From Epiperipatus broadwayi (taxonomy: Eukaryota; Onychophora; Udeonychophora; Euonychophora; Peripatidae), in NCBI GenBank assembly GCA_028023455.1, contig JAQFVV010006342.1, positions 2,193,001 to 2,257,000 of the forward strand: DNA of 64,000 nucleotides, in the 5' to 3' direction. Under the pieces are notes generated by a model. That model was not told the DNA's origin. It saw only the letters and a program-made list of their open reading frames with translations, and made no database searches. Position numbers and translations under genes: made by a program. Positions 12,869 through 26,059 of the stretch are shown in pieces (position 1 is the stretch's first letter; every line of letters starts with the position of its first letter).

Positions 12869-15800
12869 CCAGAGCTAATTTAAATCACAAGCATTACTCA
12901 TAAAACATCCAAGTGTTTTAAAAATAAATAAATCACACAATATAATATAAAATAAAACATTGTTATATAATGGTATATATATAATAAAAACAATACAGAA
13001 AGCCTTGTTTTTTTGCTTTTAATGTGATGGAATTGTTTTAATGCTTGAAGGGGGGGGGGCACAAATATGTTTGTCAAATAAAGGTTTATTGTTTATGTAC
13101 AATTGTTGCTATTATAATTTATTTTATCTTGTGCGATTTTTTTAAATATATGGAAAAAACAACAACAGTATTATATTTCTTTCCATTTTTGGCAAAAATT
13201 AAATACTGTATATCATATAATGTTCTTCTTTTCTTTCACTATTTTTTCTGCATTTTAAAACACTTGTGCACTTTATAGTTAACAGTTTTGACTATTCAAC
13301 AGTCTTTTTCAGAGCTCCTAACTTTATATGTCACATGTGGAAAGTAATGACCATTTCAACAGTTCAAGGGTCTTCCTCAGAACTCTTCTTCATATTTAAA
13401 AAAACTGTTTAATACTTAAATATTCGTATTACCTCTAGGAAAGATGTGAACTCTCAATTATTTTTCAAGAGTGATATATAACATAATGCTGTGTATAAAC
13501 TGCATAAAAGAAGCATTTTCATTATTTATCATGTACATTGTTAAACTAAACATTTTTAATTATGATCTACACAACTTACTTTTACAAACAAACAAATCAG
13601 AAAAATGAAAACAGTCTCAACAATGCGTTTTGGCAAAAATCCACAACTTATATCCCCAATGTTCTGCTACTATTGTTCTTAAATATCTATTTATACTTAA
13701 GAGCAATATCATTAAAATATTGGAGATGTAATAAGGTCAACTGAATGTTGAGATGAAATGCACCACAGGGACTATTTTGATTTGTATAATGACTTTGATT
13801 ATTTGTTTGTAAAAACAAATGATTTACATCTTAAAATGTTTCTCTATGTACATCTGATTTAAGTGCAAGAATTATATCTTATGATGAAATATCACAGCTT
13901 TTAACTCTTCCATGCATAATGTCCACCACAATTCATGTGGCATATCAACATCCAAGTCTATCTATATGTCCCATTCATTCATATTCTCAAATTGATAATC
14001 ATCCAAACTAAAAGTTACGAAAGATTTTTTTTCCACCTGGAACTTGAATTTTGGACTAATCATTAAACCGAGAGTCTTTTTATTGCAAAATATTAAAAAT
14101 ATTCTGAAAATTATCTTTTGATTCTGCAATGATCATCATCAGCAAACTGTAAATCTAGAATCCGTAAAGATAAAGTGTCTTTAAGCATTTACAAAATCAT
14201 ATTCTTTTCTTATTTCTTTTTGTCATATATCTTCATCATTTTTCAAATCCTCCCTCCATTCCTATCCTGTTAATTTTCTCAGATAACTTCTTATGAAGTT
14301 CATTTCATTTTCATCTTTATTCTCTTTTTTTAAAAATAAATATCGATCTTTATCTCTTCTTTTTTCATTTGTTTCTTAACATTCTCTTTATAATTCCTAC
14401 ATGTTTTTCTTATTTTATTTTTACTTTATAAAGTATTTTTACTCCATATTTTGTTAGTAGTTCTTATTAGTTCTAAATAAATATTCATTTGCAAACTTCT
14501 GCATAACACCAATTTACTTTTTCCATTTTTTAAATTCATTATCATTTATAGTTGTTTCAAGGTATTATTAAATCTGTTGAATTTAGACTCTTTTCTTATT
14601 TCCTATCCATTCTTATCCACTTTTCTATAAAGATTCTAATCTTTCCCATATCTCTGATTCTATCAGGATAAAATTATGATTATTACTTCATCCTGCTTTT
14701 TTTTTTTTCCATTGAACACATTAATTTTCTGATCTTTCTTAATTTTTTTTAATCTATCAATTTATAATCAGTAGTAGATTTCAAATTCTGCCTTATTCAC
14801 ATTATACTTCTTATCATATATTTTATTCAGATTTTTAATTAGTTTCATCTCTTTTTTTCAGTAATGCCTTATTTATAATTTTTACTCCATCGCTTTTACT
14901 AATATAATCATTATTATCAGTATAAACTTCTTTTACACACTTCAAACAATACACATATATTTTATAGTTAAATTTCAAAATAGCTGACTGTTTCAAGTGC
15001 CTAATGGTCTTCTTCAGATCTCCTTTAAATTATTAAAGGAAAAAAAGCTTATTAAATACAATCAGCATTCTTTCTAAATTCATATTTATCTCCATATAAA
15101 CCTTTTTTAATGTTCTCCTTCAGTCTTTTACATACTTCTTATTACCAATAGCTGCAGATCTATTTAACTGTACTCATTTTCAATCTAATTTTACATATGT
15201 TTCTTACCATTGCTTTCTAAAATATCCTTTTTAATAATAACTACTATTATTTCATTTTCCTTTTGACTATCTTATTTTCCTATTAATATAGTTTTAAAAA
15301 CATTATACTTCTACATTTCTCAATATATATTTACTATTCGCTATCACATCTAACTTTTTTTGTATAAAAATCCCTTTCTACTTATTCATATTCCTACACT
15401 CAGCATATTTAATTTTTTATAAAATATTCTTTCATTATAATTAGTCCCAGGCATTATCTATATCTATATATATATATTGACTTTATTTCAACTATTTCAC
15501 ATGTGTGTGTATTATATATATATATATATATATATCATTAAAAACCAGTCTACACTTAGATAATTCCAATATCAATAAAAACAATTTCAAACTGTTGCCA
15601 AGGCAACCTCCTTTTAGCAATAAAGGTGGAAACCCACCTTTGTTAATGGTCTAATATACTTATATATATATATCTTACTCACTTCTTTATCTTTTGTTAA
15701 TTAAGTTTATCTAGGATTTTATCCCTTATCTTTAATCAATGTACTTATTCCTTTTAAATAAATCTCTTCTTGTAATAATTATATCTCATACAATAGCATC

Positions 15801-16159
15801 TTTGTTTCACATAGATATTAAATTAATCCACAAATCTTGCAAAAATTTAGTATAATATAACACATAACCATATTTTAAACCAACTTATTATTTATTCAGC
15901 AATCCTATGTATGACATCATTTGCATATATCTTCACTGTAACATCATTATCAAGTTTTTGGTATTTTTTTTTATCAATGCATTCCTCAAAAAACTTACAT
16001 CTGTCCACCAGCACAGAATCTCAGTCCACCTCTTTTATTATGCATGCATTTCACAAATAATCTTTATTCATTGGTCACTTAGAGGTATCAAGCACCTAAA
16101 TCTTCATGTTAATACATTTTTTCCATTAAACCACTCTCATGCAAGGCAGAGCTGGTTTC
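12869..16159. other. AT-rich DNA with scattered stem-TGA/GAAA fragments
   Basis: No gene is recognised. Three short minus-strand fragments at about 13282-13322, 13346-13390 and 14983-15031 share the arrangement CTGA-A/G-A-AGAC..., a short stem-loop, then (G/A)AAAC. They resemble the palindromes at 21.9 and 23.6 kb (family B). A 10-G run lies near 13050, a (TA)n tract near 15510, and CTGTTGCCAAGGCAACC at about 15594 echoes GAGGTTGCCTTGACATCAG near 32628. Confidence 0.45.
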
Positions 16160-16460
16160 ACCCATTTTTAACACCTTGAGAAAGAGTCACTCAGGGCTAA
16201 AAAGTTGTTGCTGTGGATGTGACTACACTAATTTTTGATCTTCGAACCAAAAGTTCCAGAATATACCATTGTGCCAATTATTGAATGGCTTTATTGCTTG
16301 GAGTTCAGGGGGCAGAACTGGGATTGATCTGAGGACTTCAGAGTGTGCCAACTACAACTGCAATTAACCAAATTTGAGATCAATTAGAGGATCTTATGAT
16401 CCAGATACTAATCACTCTACTGTTGCACCAAACCATATAGGGTAGGGAATATTCATTGTA
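16160..16460 (-). repeat. Possible tRNA-derived SINE, degenerate
   Basis: On the minus strand a tRNA-like start (GGTGCAACAGTAGAGTGATTAG, split here as GGTGCAAC and AGTAGAGTGATTAG) is followed by GGATCATAAGATCC and, further on, AGATCAATCCCAG, which loosely resembles a B box. It ends in CCAAGCAATAAAGCCATT, a phrase also seen inverted near 10290. No tail or target duplication is resolved. Confidence 0.3.
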
Positions 16461-18371
16461 TTGTAGAGATCTTTCAAATTGATTTAATTTTATATCAAGG
16501 ATGCATTGATAAAAGCAAGCAAAAAAAGAATTTGAAAATACAACATTATTATCCTTATTTTAATACTCTAACACTACAAGGGTGTGAAAAATACCCTTAC
16601 ATTATTTTTAGTATTGCATTTCTATATATTCTAATCATTGATTAGAAAATCTCCCTATTCTCAATTCCCAATTACTCCACCTTTTTCTTTTTGCCAATCA
16701 CATATTTCTTTCAAATTCTCTCCAGAAATATTTTTTGGATTATTGATGGCATATGGTAATGTGCATCAGTGGAGGCATCATCGATTTCACTAGCATTATA
16801 ATTTAAAGATAATTTTTCAAATTAGTACAAGTAATAATTAAGCAAAGGATTCTCACATTAGACATTGGCTTATACAGATACTTTTCATGGCTTTAAAAAA
16901 TTCAGCGGGTGATAAAAATTCTTAGCATTTTCATAAGGGTGTACTCAGTTTAGGAATCAAAAATATGCTCAGTTGACTTTGGTTTTCATATTATTATTCA
17001 TCTTGTTGTTCAATAACTAGTATTTTAACCAGTAATCAACTTTAAATGAACATCTAATGTGATGGGTAATGACTTCCTGTTATATGTCACATAACGGTAT
17101 AGGTTGCCTGCATTACATAATATTATTACTCTCATATTGTTAGATAAGATGATCGATGAATATTCCTTGTTGTATTGTAAAATGACTTTTTTTAGATGAA
17201 GTCAGAAATTTCTTTGCAAAATTATGAACATGTTACACAGATTAAAAAGTTGTTTTCTGTGAAATCCCAGTTTTATCCCATTTTTATTAATTTCAATGTT
17301 CTGTCCTCATATTCTCAGATCAGAACAGAATAAAAAAAACATCTCTATTTATTTTGGCTTTACATTTCAATCACCTCAATACAACTCAGATTCTGTTTCA
17401 CAATCCTGTATTCCAAAACTAAGCATTCCATACTCTTATATTCAACTCCACATATCTATATTCTTAATTCTTATTCCATATTTGTCCTTTTTTTTTGGTA
17501 TCCCTCTAGGGCTATTGTTTATTCTTTCATTTTTTATTTTTACATAACTTCAAATGATTTTTAAATTCATAATTATTTTTTAAATTTTCTTTTCTCTTTT
17601 CTATCTTCACATTTATCTCATAAATAATAAAAATACACAGGATGAATTCTCCATACTCTATTTTTTGCATAAAATCTCTCTAGTTCCTATGTGTTTATTG
17701 GCATAAATGCTGGATCTAGTTTCATTTACGTACTGTAACTTTCCAAAAATTTTAAATTTCTTGGATTAAAAAAGAAGTCCACTTGATTTCATCTTGGACA
17801 CAAAACCACCCAGTGCTGCTTATTTATCTAATTACTTTTTAAAAATTTCTGAGTCTTCTAGCCAACACAAAATGCCTTAGTTCCCGATGTTAAAGAGGGT
17901 ATTGTCACCCCTTTCCAAATTATTCTTATCTCATATTTGTTATATGAAAATATGCCAGATTTTTAATCATTCCATTTTTTTGGTCTAAATTCTAATTCCC
18001 AACCAAGTATTTGTATAATTCTTTCTTCCCATTTAATAAAGTACCTAAACACTTCCATTTCCATCATTCAATTTTTTTCCCCATCATTAAATATATTTTT
18101 TGCATTCATATGTTTATTCATTTCTCCAATAACAATTCCATATTTTTATACTATTTGTAAAAAAATGCTTTTCCTAATGAAGAGAGCAACCATATTATGC
18201 ATTCTCCTGATTCCTTATAAGCAACTTTACCTTTTACCTCAATTTTTTACTATTTTATCTTCCAATTCTCATAGATGTGAAATAAATAATAAAAAGATAA
18301 TGGACATTTCTATTTCAAATTTCACATTCAGTTGTCAAATAACAAAATGTGTGGTTTATATATGTAATAAC
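16461..18371. other. AT-rich DNA, nothing recognised
   Basis: Open frames in this stretch are T-rich or chance frames without domain character. No repeat family or RNA gene is identified. Confidence 0.5.
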
Positions 18372-18634
18372 GTCAGATATTCTACGGTGATATCACCACA
18401 CAAACTCAAATATATATTATTATTCTAATTATTTATTTCTTAAGCGCTTTTCGAAGGAGCTATGCCTTCATTTTCAAAGCTATAGATAGATAGCGATTTA
18501 AATTGAACATCGCTATCTATCTATAGCTTTGAAAATGAAGGCATAGCTCCTTCGAAAAGTGCTTAAGAAATAAATAATTAGAATAATAATATATATTTGA
18601 GTTTGTGTGGCGATATCACCGTAGAATATCTGAC
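18372..18634. repeat. Near-perfect 263-bp palindrome
   Basis: Two arms of about 126 bp (18372-18497 and 18509-18634) are reverse complements with only a few mismatches around an 11-base spacer TTAAATTGAAC. Each arm contains GAAGGCATAGCTCCTTCGAA, itself a short stem followed by GAAAA, the same order as the family B fragments. Transcribed RNA or single-stranded DNA would form a very long hairpin. Confidence 0.95.
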
Positions 18635-18711
18635 TTTATTCAGTTGTCATTGATACTAAATCCTTCAATTGTTATTACTAAAATTTATTTTCAATAACTG
18701 AAACACACAGT

Positions 18712-19256
18712 ATATCAGTGTTATGAGATAGTGTGGAGAGTGGTGGATGTGTGAAAGTCTGTGCTCATATACCCTGTATATTACATATATAGACACAGGT
18801 ATATAATAAGCCTGTGCGTTTCAGTTATTACATAGGAGAGATGTCTGCCCATCCCTTGTATATGTATTAAATGGATTATGTCCTATACATGAGGGATCAG
18901 ATTGACCTCAGGTCAACATGGGTGTGACAAGAATCTCAGTCTCAAGGTGGTCTTTGAGCATTCCATCATCAGATTTTCAATTGGATGGATGGTTGAAGAA
19001 TTGGAGTGTGGAGTAGATTGAAGCCTGTCCATTTAAGTATGAGGTTTGGCTATCTTAATATATATCTGAGCACTTATAGCATGTATGTGTAGAGAAGGTA
19101 ATCTGGACCAACTGATGATTGCTGGTTTAGCATGAAATACGTGTATTGGTGATTATTTATCTTTTCAACATATGTGGGTTCAAGTGTATCAGTGTTACGA
19201 GATAGTGTGGAGAGTAGTGGTCGTGTGAAAGTCTGTGCTCATATACCCTATATATT
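18712..19256 (+). repeat. Family C repeat with terminal direct repeats and a hammerhead motif
   Basis: About 70 bases beginning GTGTATCAGTGTTA occur at both ends (18712 and 19187), 475 bp apart, so the locus is slightly more than one tandem unit. The body contains CCTGTCCATTTAAG, TTTGGCTATCTTAATAT and TCTGGACCAACTGATGA, shared with copies at 54.7 and 63 kb. The repeated block resembles a tRNA-like Pol III region (GAGATAGTGTGGAGAG, then TGTGAAAGTCTG). There is no ORF. Confidence 0.8.
19107..19150 (+). ncRNA. Family C hammerhead-like ribozyme motif
   Basis: ACCAA, CTGATGA, helix II TGCT-GGTTT-AGCA (four pairs with a T-T mismatch at the base), GAAA, short helix III around ACGT, triplet GTA, then TTGGT pairing with ACCAA. 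All core bases (CTGATGA, GAAA) are present. Predicted cleavage is after 19145. Confidence 0.6.
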
Positions 19257-21556
19257 AAAAATTTATCTTTGTAAAGATTCTTAATTATTTCTAATGCTAA
19301 GTTTATTTCCATATTTTTTGGAATTTGCCATAATCTATTCCTATTTACCTATGATAAGCTTTATATATATATATCTAAAAATTCAATAAATAATGATTTA
19401 TTATCTGTATAAGATATTTCAATATAATAATAAATAAATTATCACCTACCCTCTTTCTGAACTATATTTATTTTGATTAAGATTTTCCTACCTCTTACCG
19501 ATATTGTTTTATAAACTATGGAATTTGTTGCTATTAATTAATAGTTAGCTAAATAACGCAGTGTTTTCCCTTTATTTAATTATGATCTAATTTTATTATT
19601 CTTCCATTCATCTGCGCTCTCATTATCTCTATAATTTTATTACAATTTTTTTTAAATCTATCTTTTGCATACTTTTGCATGCCTAGTAATATTTTAACTA
19701 TCATACTTTCAAACTTTTCTGCGTTTTCTTTTTTTAAATCTATTTCTTTTCTCTAATCAATTAAGAAAATATCACTCTATCTTTTATCTGAAGATAGTTT
19801 ATAAGTATTTGTTCTCTATTAATATCGAAATAAAACTTATAAATAAATAGTGGTAGTAATATACTAATATTGCCGTACCTAACTCCTTTTATTTATTTTG
19901 AACAACAGTAATAACTTTTTATTAGTTTCTTTACTATTACTGTCAAACTTGCGTTTTAGAAATGAATAATAAACTAATTGGTTCCAGGGAGCCCCCTTAG
20001 AATTTTCAGGATGATTTTATTATAACACGTTAAGTTTAAATACTAGTAAATATTTCCTTTTCAAATTTATTTAAAACTATTTCATGTAATACTAATCACC
20101 AAAGAGTATCTTCTAACAAACAGTTTTATTAATCCCTAATGAAGGTAGAATGTAAATGTTTTTCTGATGTATTCGAGGTTGCTAAGCATAAAATAAAATT
20201 GTTTATATAAGATTCCTTTTTTTTTTTTCGTTTTCTAACGGTAATCCCAAATGAGTTTGAGCTTATAAATTAAAAAATTAATTTTACTTGTAAACTAATA
20301 ATGAAAGTGGAAATTATAATCATTAAAACAACAGCAGATGGCGCGTTAATTGCCTTGTCAATTAGGAAATCTCTCATTTCTTTTTAATGTCAGATAAATA
20401 TTAAATACACTATAACTGAGAATAAAGTATATAATTAATTTAAGAAATCAAGCATATTTTCAACGCGTTAGCGTATAGGCAGATCTTCAATCTGTAGTGT
20501 GTGTGTATGCATTTTAATGATATTATGATCTATTGTCAATGAAACTATAAATATGGAAATGCTAGAATAAGTAGTGCTAAATTAGAGGCAAATAACCAGC
20601 AGTGATCAATTATTAGAGTAACACGATTGTAGCACTTTACTGCCTAACTTAGCACGCGTTATATAAAAGTATATTCATTTTAAACAGTTATTACCTCTTT
20701 CATTTTATTAATCTTACATTTATTTTGTTGTATCACGGCAATATGTGAATTTTTATTTTTTATTTTTTTGGTGTGAGGGCAGGAAGGGTTTGAATTTTTT
20801 ATTCTATAATATTTAGATTTTTAATTAATAAATTGATTTTTTTTAAAAAACAAACAAACAACCGTTGAAGATCAAAGTTCTCTGAACCGGAAATGCTAAA
20901 AAAATATGGCACTCAGAAACTATGCAGTACATATTTGAGATAGATGTAATGTACCCATTTTTATAAATGAAATATGGATAATAGTATATTGGCCAAGAAC
21001 AGCTCAAGCATTATTTTATTTTATTTGTTTGCCTTTTTATTAATTCTCTTTATTAATTACTTCATTTAATTTAGTGGCGATCTTGTTTTTTAAAAAAACA
21101 TTCTCCATGACCCAAAACCTTTTGACTAATTAGAAATATATAATTTAAGAAATAATATTTTTGTGTAGTTATTTTTCCAACAGGTGAATTTCAATCAATG
21201 TGACATCTGTCAAATTAGATTAGTCCGAATGCCCATTACTTTTGTTTTATGATGGGTCATAAATATTCCCTCAACATGACTACATCTGGTTTAATATAAA
21301 AATAAGAAAAAAAACTTTTATAGTTTAATTGTTAAACATGAATTTCTTAAGAATTGCACGACTCCCAAAATTCTTTTAGAAGTCTTGACCCATGACTTAT
21401 GTACTTCTGATTTCAATAAGTATTAAATGGACTTCTAAATTTTGACAGATCTTGACATTGGTCTACGATTTCAGAAATCATTTGTGTAAGCTAACAGTGT
21501 CAATATCATTGTTAGTCATCAACATTTCTTTGGCTTTTTAAAACTAATCAATATAC
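19257..21556. other. AT-rich DNA, no recognised gene
   Basis: Includes CAACGCGTTAGCGTATAGG with AGATCTTCAATCT near 20460-20500, which looks tRNA-like for a few bases but lacks a T arm. Nothing else is recognised. Confidence 0.5.
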
Positions 21557-21668
21557 GTTTATCTTGTATTGGTGGTCGAGAGGTCAGCGCGACTGCATTG
21601 CACTTGCAGGCAGTTGCCCGGGTTGCGGGGTCGCGTCCCGGCTGATGCTATGACACTTTAAAAAAAAA
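21557..21668 (+). mobile_element. Class II tRNA-derived SINE, 11-bp target duplication
   Basis: AATCAATATAC flanks both sides (21546-21556 and 21669-21679). The head GTGGTCGAGAGGTCAGCGC matches the A-box region of Ser/Leu-type tRNAs. GGGGTCGCGTCCCGG is a B-box-like T arm. The body ends GCTGATGCTATGACAC and an A-rich tail. Two relatives lie at 56.2 and 56.7 kb. The insertion is non-autonomous and relies on a LINE for reverse transcription. Confidence 0.85.
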
Positions 21669-21940
21669 AATCAATATACTTTTCAATCAGTGTTGCCTTT
21701 AAGCATTATTTTCTTCACTTAATATATCACTTTTGGTGGCTGTTATATATATATTTTTTATTAAAATCTCTTTAAGAAAATTGTATGTGGCTTTTGGTTC
21801 AGAGACCCCAAGAATGTCTTTTATGTAATCAGTTTTAACTAAGTATCTGTAAAACCTAAATCGAAACAGATATTTGTTTTCAATCTAAACAATTTATCAG
21901 AGAGATAGAAGTAATTAATTTGAGTTATAATATATAATAT

Positions 21941-22116
21941 CAAAACTCCACTCTTTTATACTTTATAGCAAAATATATATTTATTTAATTGATTAAAGTT
22001 TCAACTGTTCCCAGCAGTCTTCATCAGATCTCATTCTCACTCTCTTTCTTCCTCCATTTTTCAATCAATTAAATAAATATATATTTTGCTATAAAGTGTA
22101 AAAGAGTGGAATTTTG
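21941..22116. repeat. Palindrome with family B centre
   Basis: Arms 21941-21996 and 22053-22116 are nearly perfect reverse complements (outer CAAAACTCCACTC, with the motif TTTGCTATAAAG). In the spacer the minus strand reads CTGATGA, AGACTGCTGGGAACAGTT, GAAAC, a hammerhead-like 5' core and GAAAC but with no convincing helix III or helix I. Confidence 0.85.
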
Positions 22117-22545
22117 AAAAAAAAAAGTAAGCAAAAATAAAGAAGAAGAAGAGGAGGAAGAGTCTTGAGGATTAATTTGAGAGTTAAAAGTTCCCCAATT
22201 AAAGCCCAAGCTATTACTGTACTTCCAGGGCTTAAACATCACATGATTTGTTCAATGAATAGCAATTTGATTATATTGACTATAAAATATGATAGTACAG
22301 AAAAATCATAGTAAACATGATATCCAAATGGGCTACTGCAGACCCCAGTCAGAGACAGAGAAGTTAAAATAAAACAATTTAGAGCTTCTGGTGGCAAATT
22401 TAATAAATTGCGTCTCTGCCCACATTAGGGTAAATGTCCCAACAAGGGCATTTGATTAGTCAACAATTCCAGCAATCTCTTTTAAAGATGAAAAATTTAA
22501 ATTTATAGTAGAATTAGTTTTACCACAATCCTGAAAGAACAGTAA
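22117..22545. other. Spacer without recognised features
   Basis: A GAAGAAGAAGAGGAGGAAGA purine tract near 22140 is the only notable sequence. Confidence 0.5.
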
Positions 22546-22790
22546 TAAACTTTCCATACAGTAGTGCCACCAAGTGCAAACCTTAATAATCAATGTATGC
22601 AGGAAAGTTTGTGCATAAAATTTATATCTAGTGCTTATTCATCCAATATCCCCAGCATAGTGTCTAGTTTGTGGTCTTCATCTGTGAGGCTGAGTAGGCA
22701 CTAGGTAGATATTTTATGCACAAACATTGCATCCATTGATTACAAAGGCTTGTACTTGGTGGCACTACTGTATGGAGAATTTGCTACTAT
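22546..22790 (-). repeat. Family A inverted-repeat element with worn hammerhead
   Basis: Left arm TTCCATACAGTAGTGCCACC, then ATCCAATATCCCC. Right arm GAGTAGGCACTAGGTAG, then GGTGGCACTACTGTATGG. On the minus strand the centre reads CCTCA, CAGATGA, a stem, GACAC, TATGC, TGGGG, i.e. the family hammerhead with several core substitutions. Confidence 0.75.
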
Positions 22791-23594
22791 TATAAAGTCT
22801 GTGTACACATATGAAATGGGCATCAGGTGATATTTTGATGATTTTACAATCCTGAAACTTTTAATTTTATTCAAATGAGAAACTCAAATCCCCCAAAATT
22901 TGATAATCATTAGAAATTGTTGCCACATTTGATTTCTTTCACCTTATCAATTATGGTGATGGGTCATTTCTTTCTAGTTGGGGGGGGGGTAACTTATCAA
23001 TTACTGTAGCATGAAGAGTGGATCAATTAGGAAGTCAGGTGTTGCAACACTTGATCTTCACTGATGATAATTAGGGCATTTTCACTATGACTTAGATGCT
23101 AAAAGTTCAGTTCTGGCTTGAAGTTGTCAACAATCAAAAGCATTTTATTAAGACCACTGCAATCTCAGAATTATTCCAATTCCTTGTGGTGATCATATAA
23201 GAACTATTAGATTTGGGCTATAAAATCATCCATTGCAAACATTTGTAAATAAAAAAAATCACTTACATGATTAACATATGAATATTTCATAATTAAAGAT
23301 CTCAATCCATTTTATCAGACCCATTCCTATACCCTTCTGCTTAAACAGATGTTATATTAAATTATAACAATTTCCATTGCTTCTCTACTTGACATCAACA
23401 TTACTTTTCTTATGGATTCATGAATGAAGTTATTACAAAATAAAACAGTACCAAATTTATCCACATTACATCAATCAAGGTTAAGTTTGAAAATTTTGGA
23501 TAGAAGTGTAGATTTAATCAAGTGATCACATATATATTCTCTTATTCTTCTCTTTCATGTTCTTTGCATATCTTCATATATATATATTCCTTCT
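22791..23594. other. AT-rich DNA, nothing recognised
   Basis: A 10-G run lies near 22980. No gene or repeat family is identified. Confidence 0.5.
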
Positions 23595-23796
23595 AACAGT
23601 TCTTTCATATACACTTCAATGCAAACAAATTTTCTTAAAAACTTATTTATTTTCCTTACAGTTTCTAATGTCCAGCAGTCTTCATCAGAGCTCTATGCTT
23701 CTCTGATGAAGACTGCTGGACAGTCAAAACTGTAAGGAAAATAAAGAAGTTTTTAAGAAAATTTGTTTGCATTGAAGTGTATATGAAAGAACTGTT
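23595..23796. repeat. 202-bp palindrome with CTGATGA at the tip of each arm
   Basis: Arms 23595-23690 and 23701-23796 pair almost throughout, spacer CTCTATGCTT. Each strand reads CTGATGA followed by AGACTGCTGGACA and then GAAAC (minus) or AAAAC (plus) and TGTAAGG. The plus-strand GACTG-CTGGA-CAGTC stem is perfect. Helix I pairing is weak, so hammerhead identity is uncertain. Confidence 0.9.
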
Positions 23797-24174
23797 ATAA
23801 ACAATATATATATAATCACATATATATCAACTATAAAGAACACCTACTAAACAATTGGAGATTTAAATGTGATTGTATCTAGCAACCTTTTCATAAAAGG
23901 AGTGACATAAGCACCACAAATTCTTCATAGGAAAAAAATTTCCTATATATTTATTTACAAAATGGGCCAGATAATAAATTTCAGAATAGCATGAATGGAT
24001 AAGGATATAGACTAACTGATGTAGGCTGGTTTTGCCAAAAATGCATTTTTCATAATCATTTACTTTTTACAATTGCCTTTATCCATAAGTTTTAAGGCTA
24101 ATGAATTTAGAAGTTTAATTATGTACAATATTAATGTTTTTTTTAAAATTTTTTAAAATGTGCTGAAGGGTAAT

Positions 24175-24290
24175 CCAGCAACAGGAAGATGGAGTCAAAT
24201 TCCTGGATCTGAATTCAAATCCCCTATACTTACAATTAAGCTCCAGGTTTGTGAAGAGTGCCTGGTTTTCAAATATTAACAGAATAAAGA
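24175..24290 (+). repeat. Family C 3'-end fragment
   Basis: TTCAAATCCCCTATACTTAC, AAGCTCCAGGTTT, GAGTGCCTGG match the 3' part of family C at 63.3 kb. The GTTCAAATCC-like stretch resembles a tRNA B box. The 90-residue open frame on the opposite strand is an artefact of this repeat. Confidence 0.7.
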
Positions 24291-26059
24291 AAAATGGAAT
24301 TGTTTTGCTTAACTTGTGCTTTGGGTTCCTCTTGACATTTCCTGAATGATTTATCATAGAATAAATAATAATTCGTCTTCCTGCCATTTCAATATATAGA
24401 AGAGTTGGAAAACCTTTTAAAAATCAATTAGTAATGAAAAAGTTAATAATAGATCTTAATAACACATTTGTAACAAGTTATAAATAACTTACTATTAATA
24501 CATTTCTATTTTTAATCTTATAAGAATTTTCAAAAACTCATTATATATTATTTAAAGAGAAAATAATTTAATATATTTTCTCCAGCATTTTTTTTCTTGC
24601 TATTATCAAATTAATAGGTTGTGTTTTATATAATTATGACATACAATTTTCCAAAGGAAGTTTTACATTATATATGTTTTTATTTCTTAGCTATAGGGCA
24701 GGGTTTGATATAGAATGGATTATTTTTTAGGTTGAGCGTGAATCTCTCACATCTCATCTCTGGGCTAATAATTTCTATACATTATACTATTTTTTAATAT
24801 TAAGAAATAAATAAAATTTTAAATATAGTTTTTTGGGCATTTTGAATCTAATGCCAGGTATAGAGCTGAAGTTAGAAGTAAAACATGGAAAATCATAGAC
24901 ACATGGGAAAAAAACAAAACAAATATAAGTCTTTAAGTATTGTTCTAATGCTTATGTATAATAAAGCAATAATGGTAAAAAAATGATTTGCTTTAAGAAT
25001 CGAAGTTAAACCCTTTTTTGTTGTAATTCTCATTTTGTATTTTGTTCATTATTTACATGTCTTTTTAATGTTCATCAAAAAGTAATACCTTACACTAATC
25101 GCTCTCATTTAATATTGTTTTTTGCCCTCTAATCATGCTCTTTTAAGTTGTGTGTATTTTTAGCAACATTTATTTAATATTTTAAACCTGGAATTACATC
25201 AATTACCCCCCCCCCCTTTTTTTTTTAAAAAAAGGAAAAACTAAATATTCATACTATCTCTGATAATTTTTCAAACTTTATAAAGTTATTATATATTGTA
25301 TAGTCTCCATAAAATATATTTGTCATATCTCAAATATTGAATGCAGCATATATTAAAAAAAAAACCTTCCCCTCACTGTTGTATCTTTATGACATAGTAA
25401 ATGTAATTATAAATTTTTTATTCCTATAACAGATTATATTTATTTTACATGTGTTATAATTTAAAATTTGGCTTCCATAATGGTACCAATACTTGTATTA
25501 TTGGTATATATACTGTACTCCAACATTAGAAGTAGAAAATTCAGAGAAAGATTTTATTCCATGCTAGACAGCATTATTATAGCAAACCCTCAAAATTTTC
25601 TTTTTGAAGACCTGTGTTAATACAAATAGTAGTCTTTGCCAAAAATAATTAGAAATAATAACATTAGTACAGTAAATTCAAGTAATCTGTTAATGAGTTT
25701 TTGCACAACACATCTTCAGGCAGAAAAATTGCTGTAAAGAAACATGGATGCATTCATCCTCAAAACAATGGCATTTAATAGATTACATCATAGTTAGGAG
25801 TTGGAATACAAAAAAATGTTTATATTATGTGAGCATTTAAAAGTTCAGATTGTTGGGTGAATCCCAGATTAATGCACTTCAAGATTAAAATGGTAGCTAC
25901 ATTAAAAAATAGGTCATATTCCAATCATATTTGCCACAAAACTGATATTCATTTTTTAGAAGTATCTATTATGCATATTAAATTTTAATTGTTATCAAAT
26001 ATTAAAATTGCTAATTTGGACTTTCAGAATTCTTTTAAGGAGTTTATTATTCACTAAAA
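24291..26059. other. AT-rich DNA, nothing recognised
   Basis: Contains an 11-C/10-T tract near 25205-25226. No gene is seen. Confidence 0.5.

Noticed and set aside
20460-20505. tRNA-like hairpin (CAGATCTTCAATCTG)
   Set aside because: No acceptor stem, no T arm and no B box could be found.
24115-24387. 90-residue minus-strand frame with LELNCKYRGFEFRSR
   Set aside because: The same peptide-like text appears near 63300 because both lie on family C repeats; it is a repeat, not a gene.
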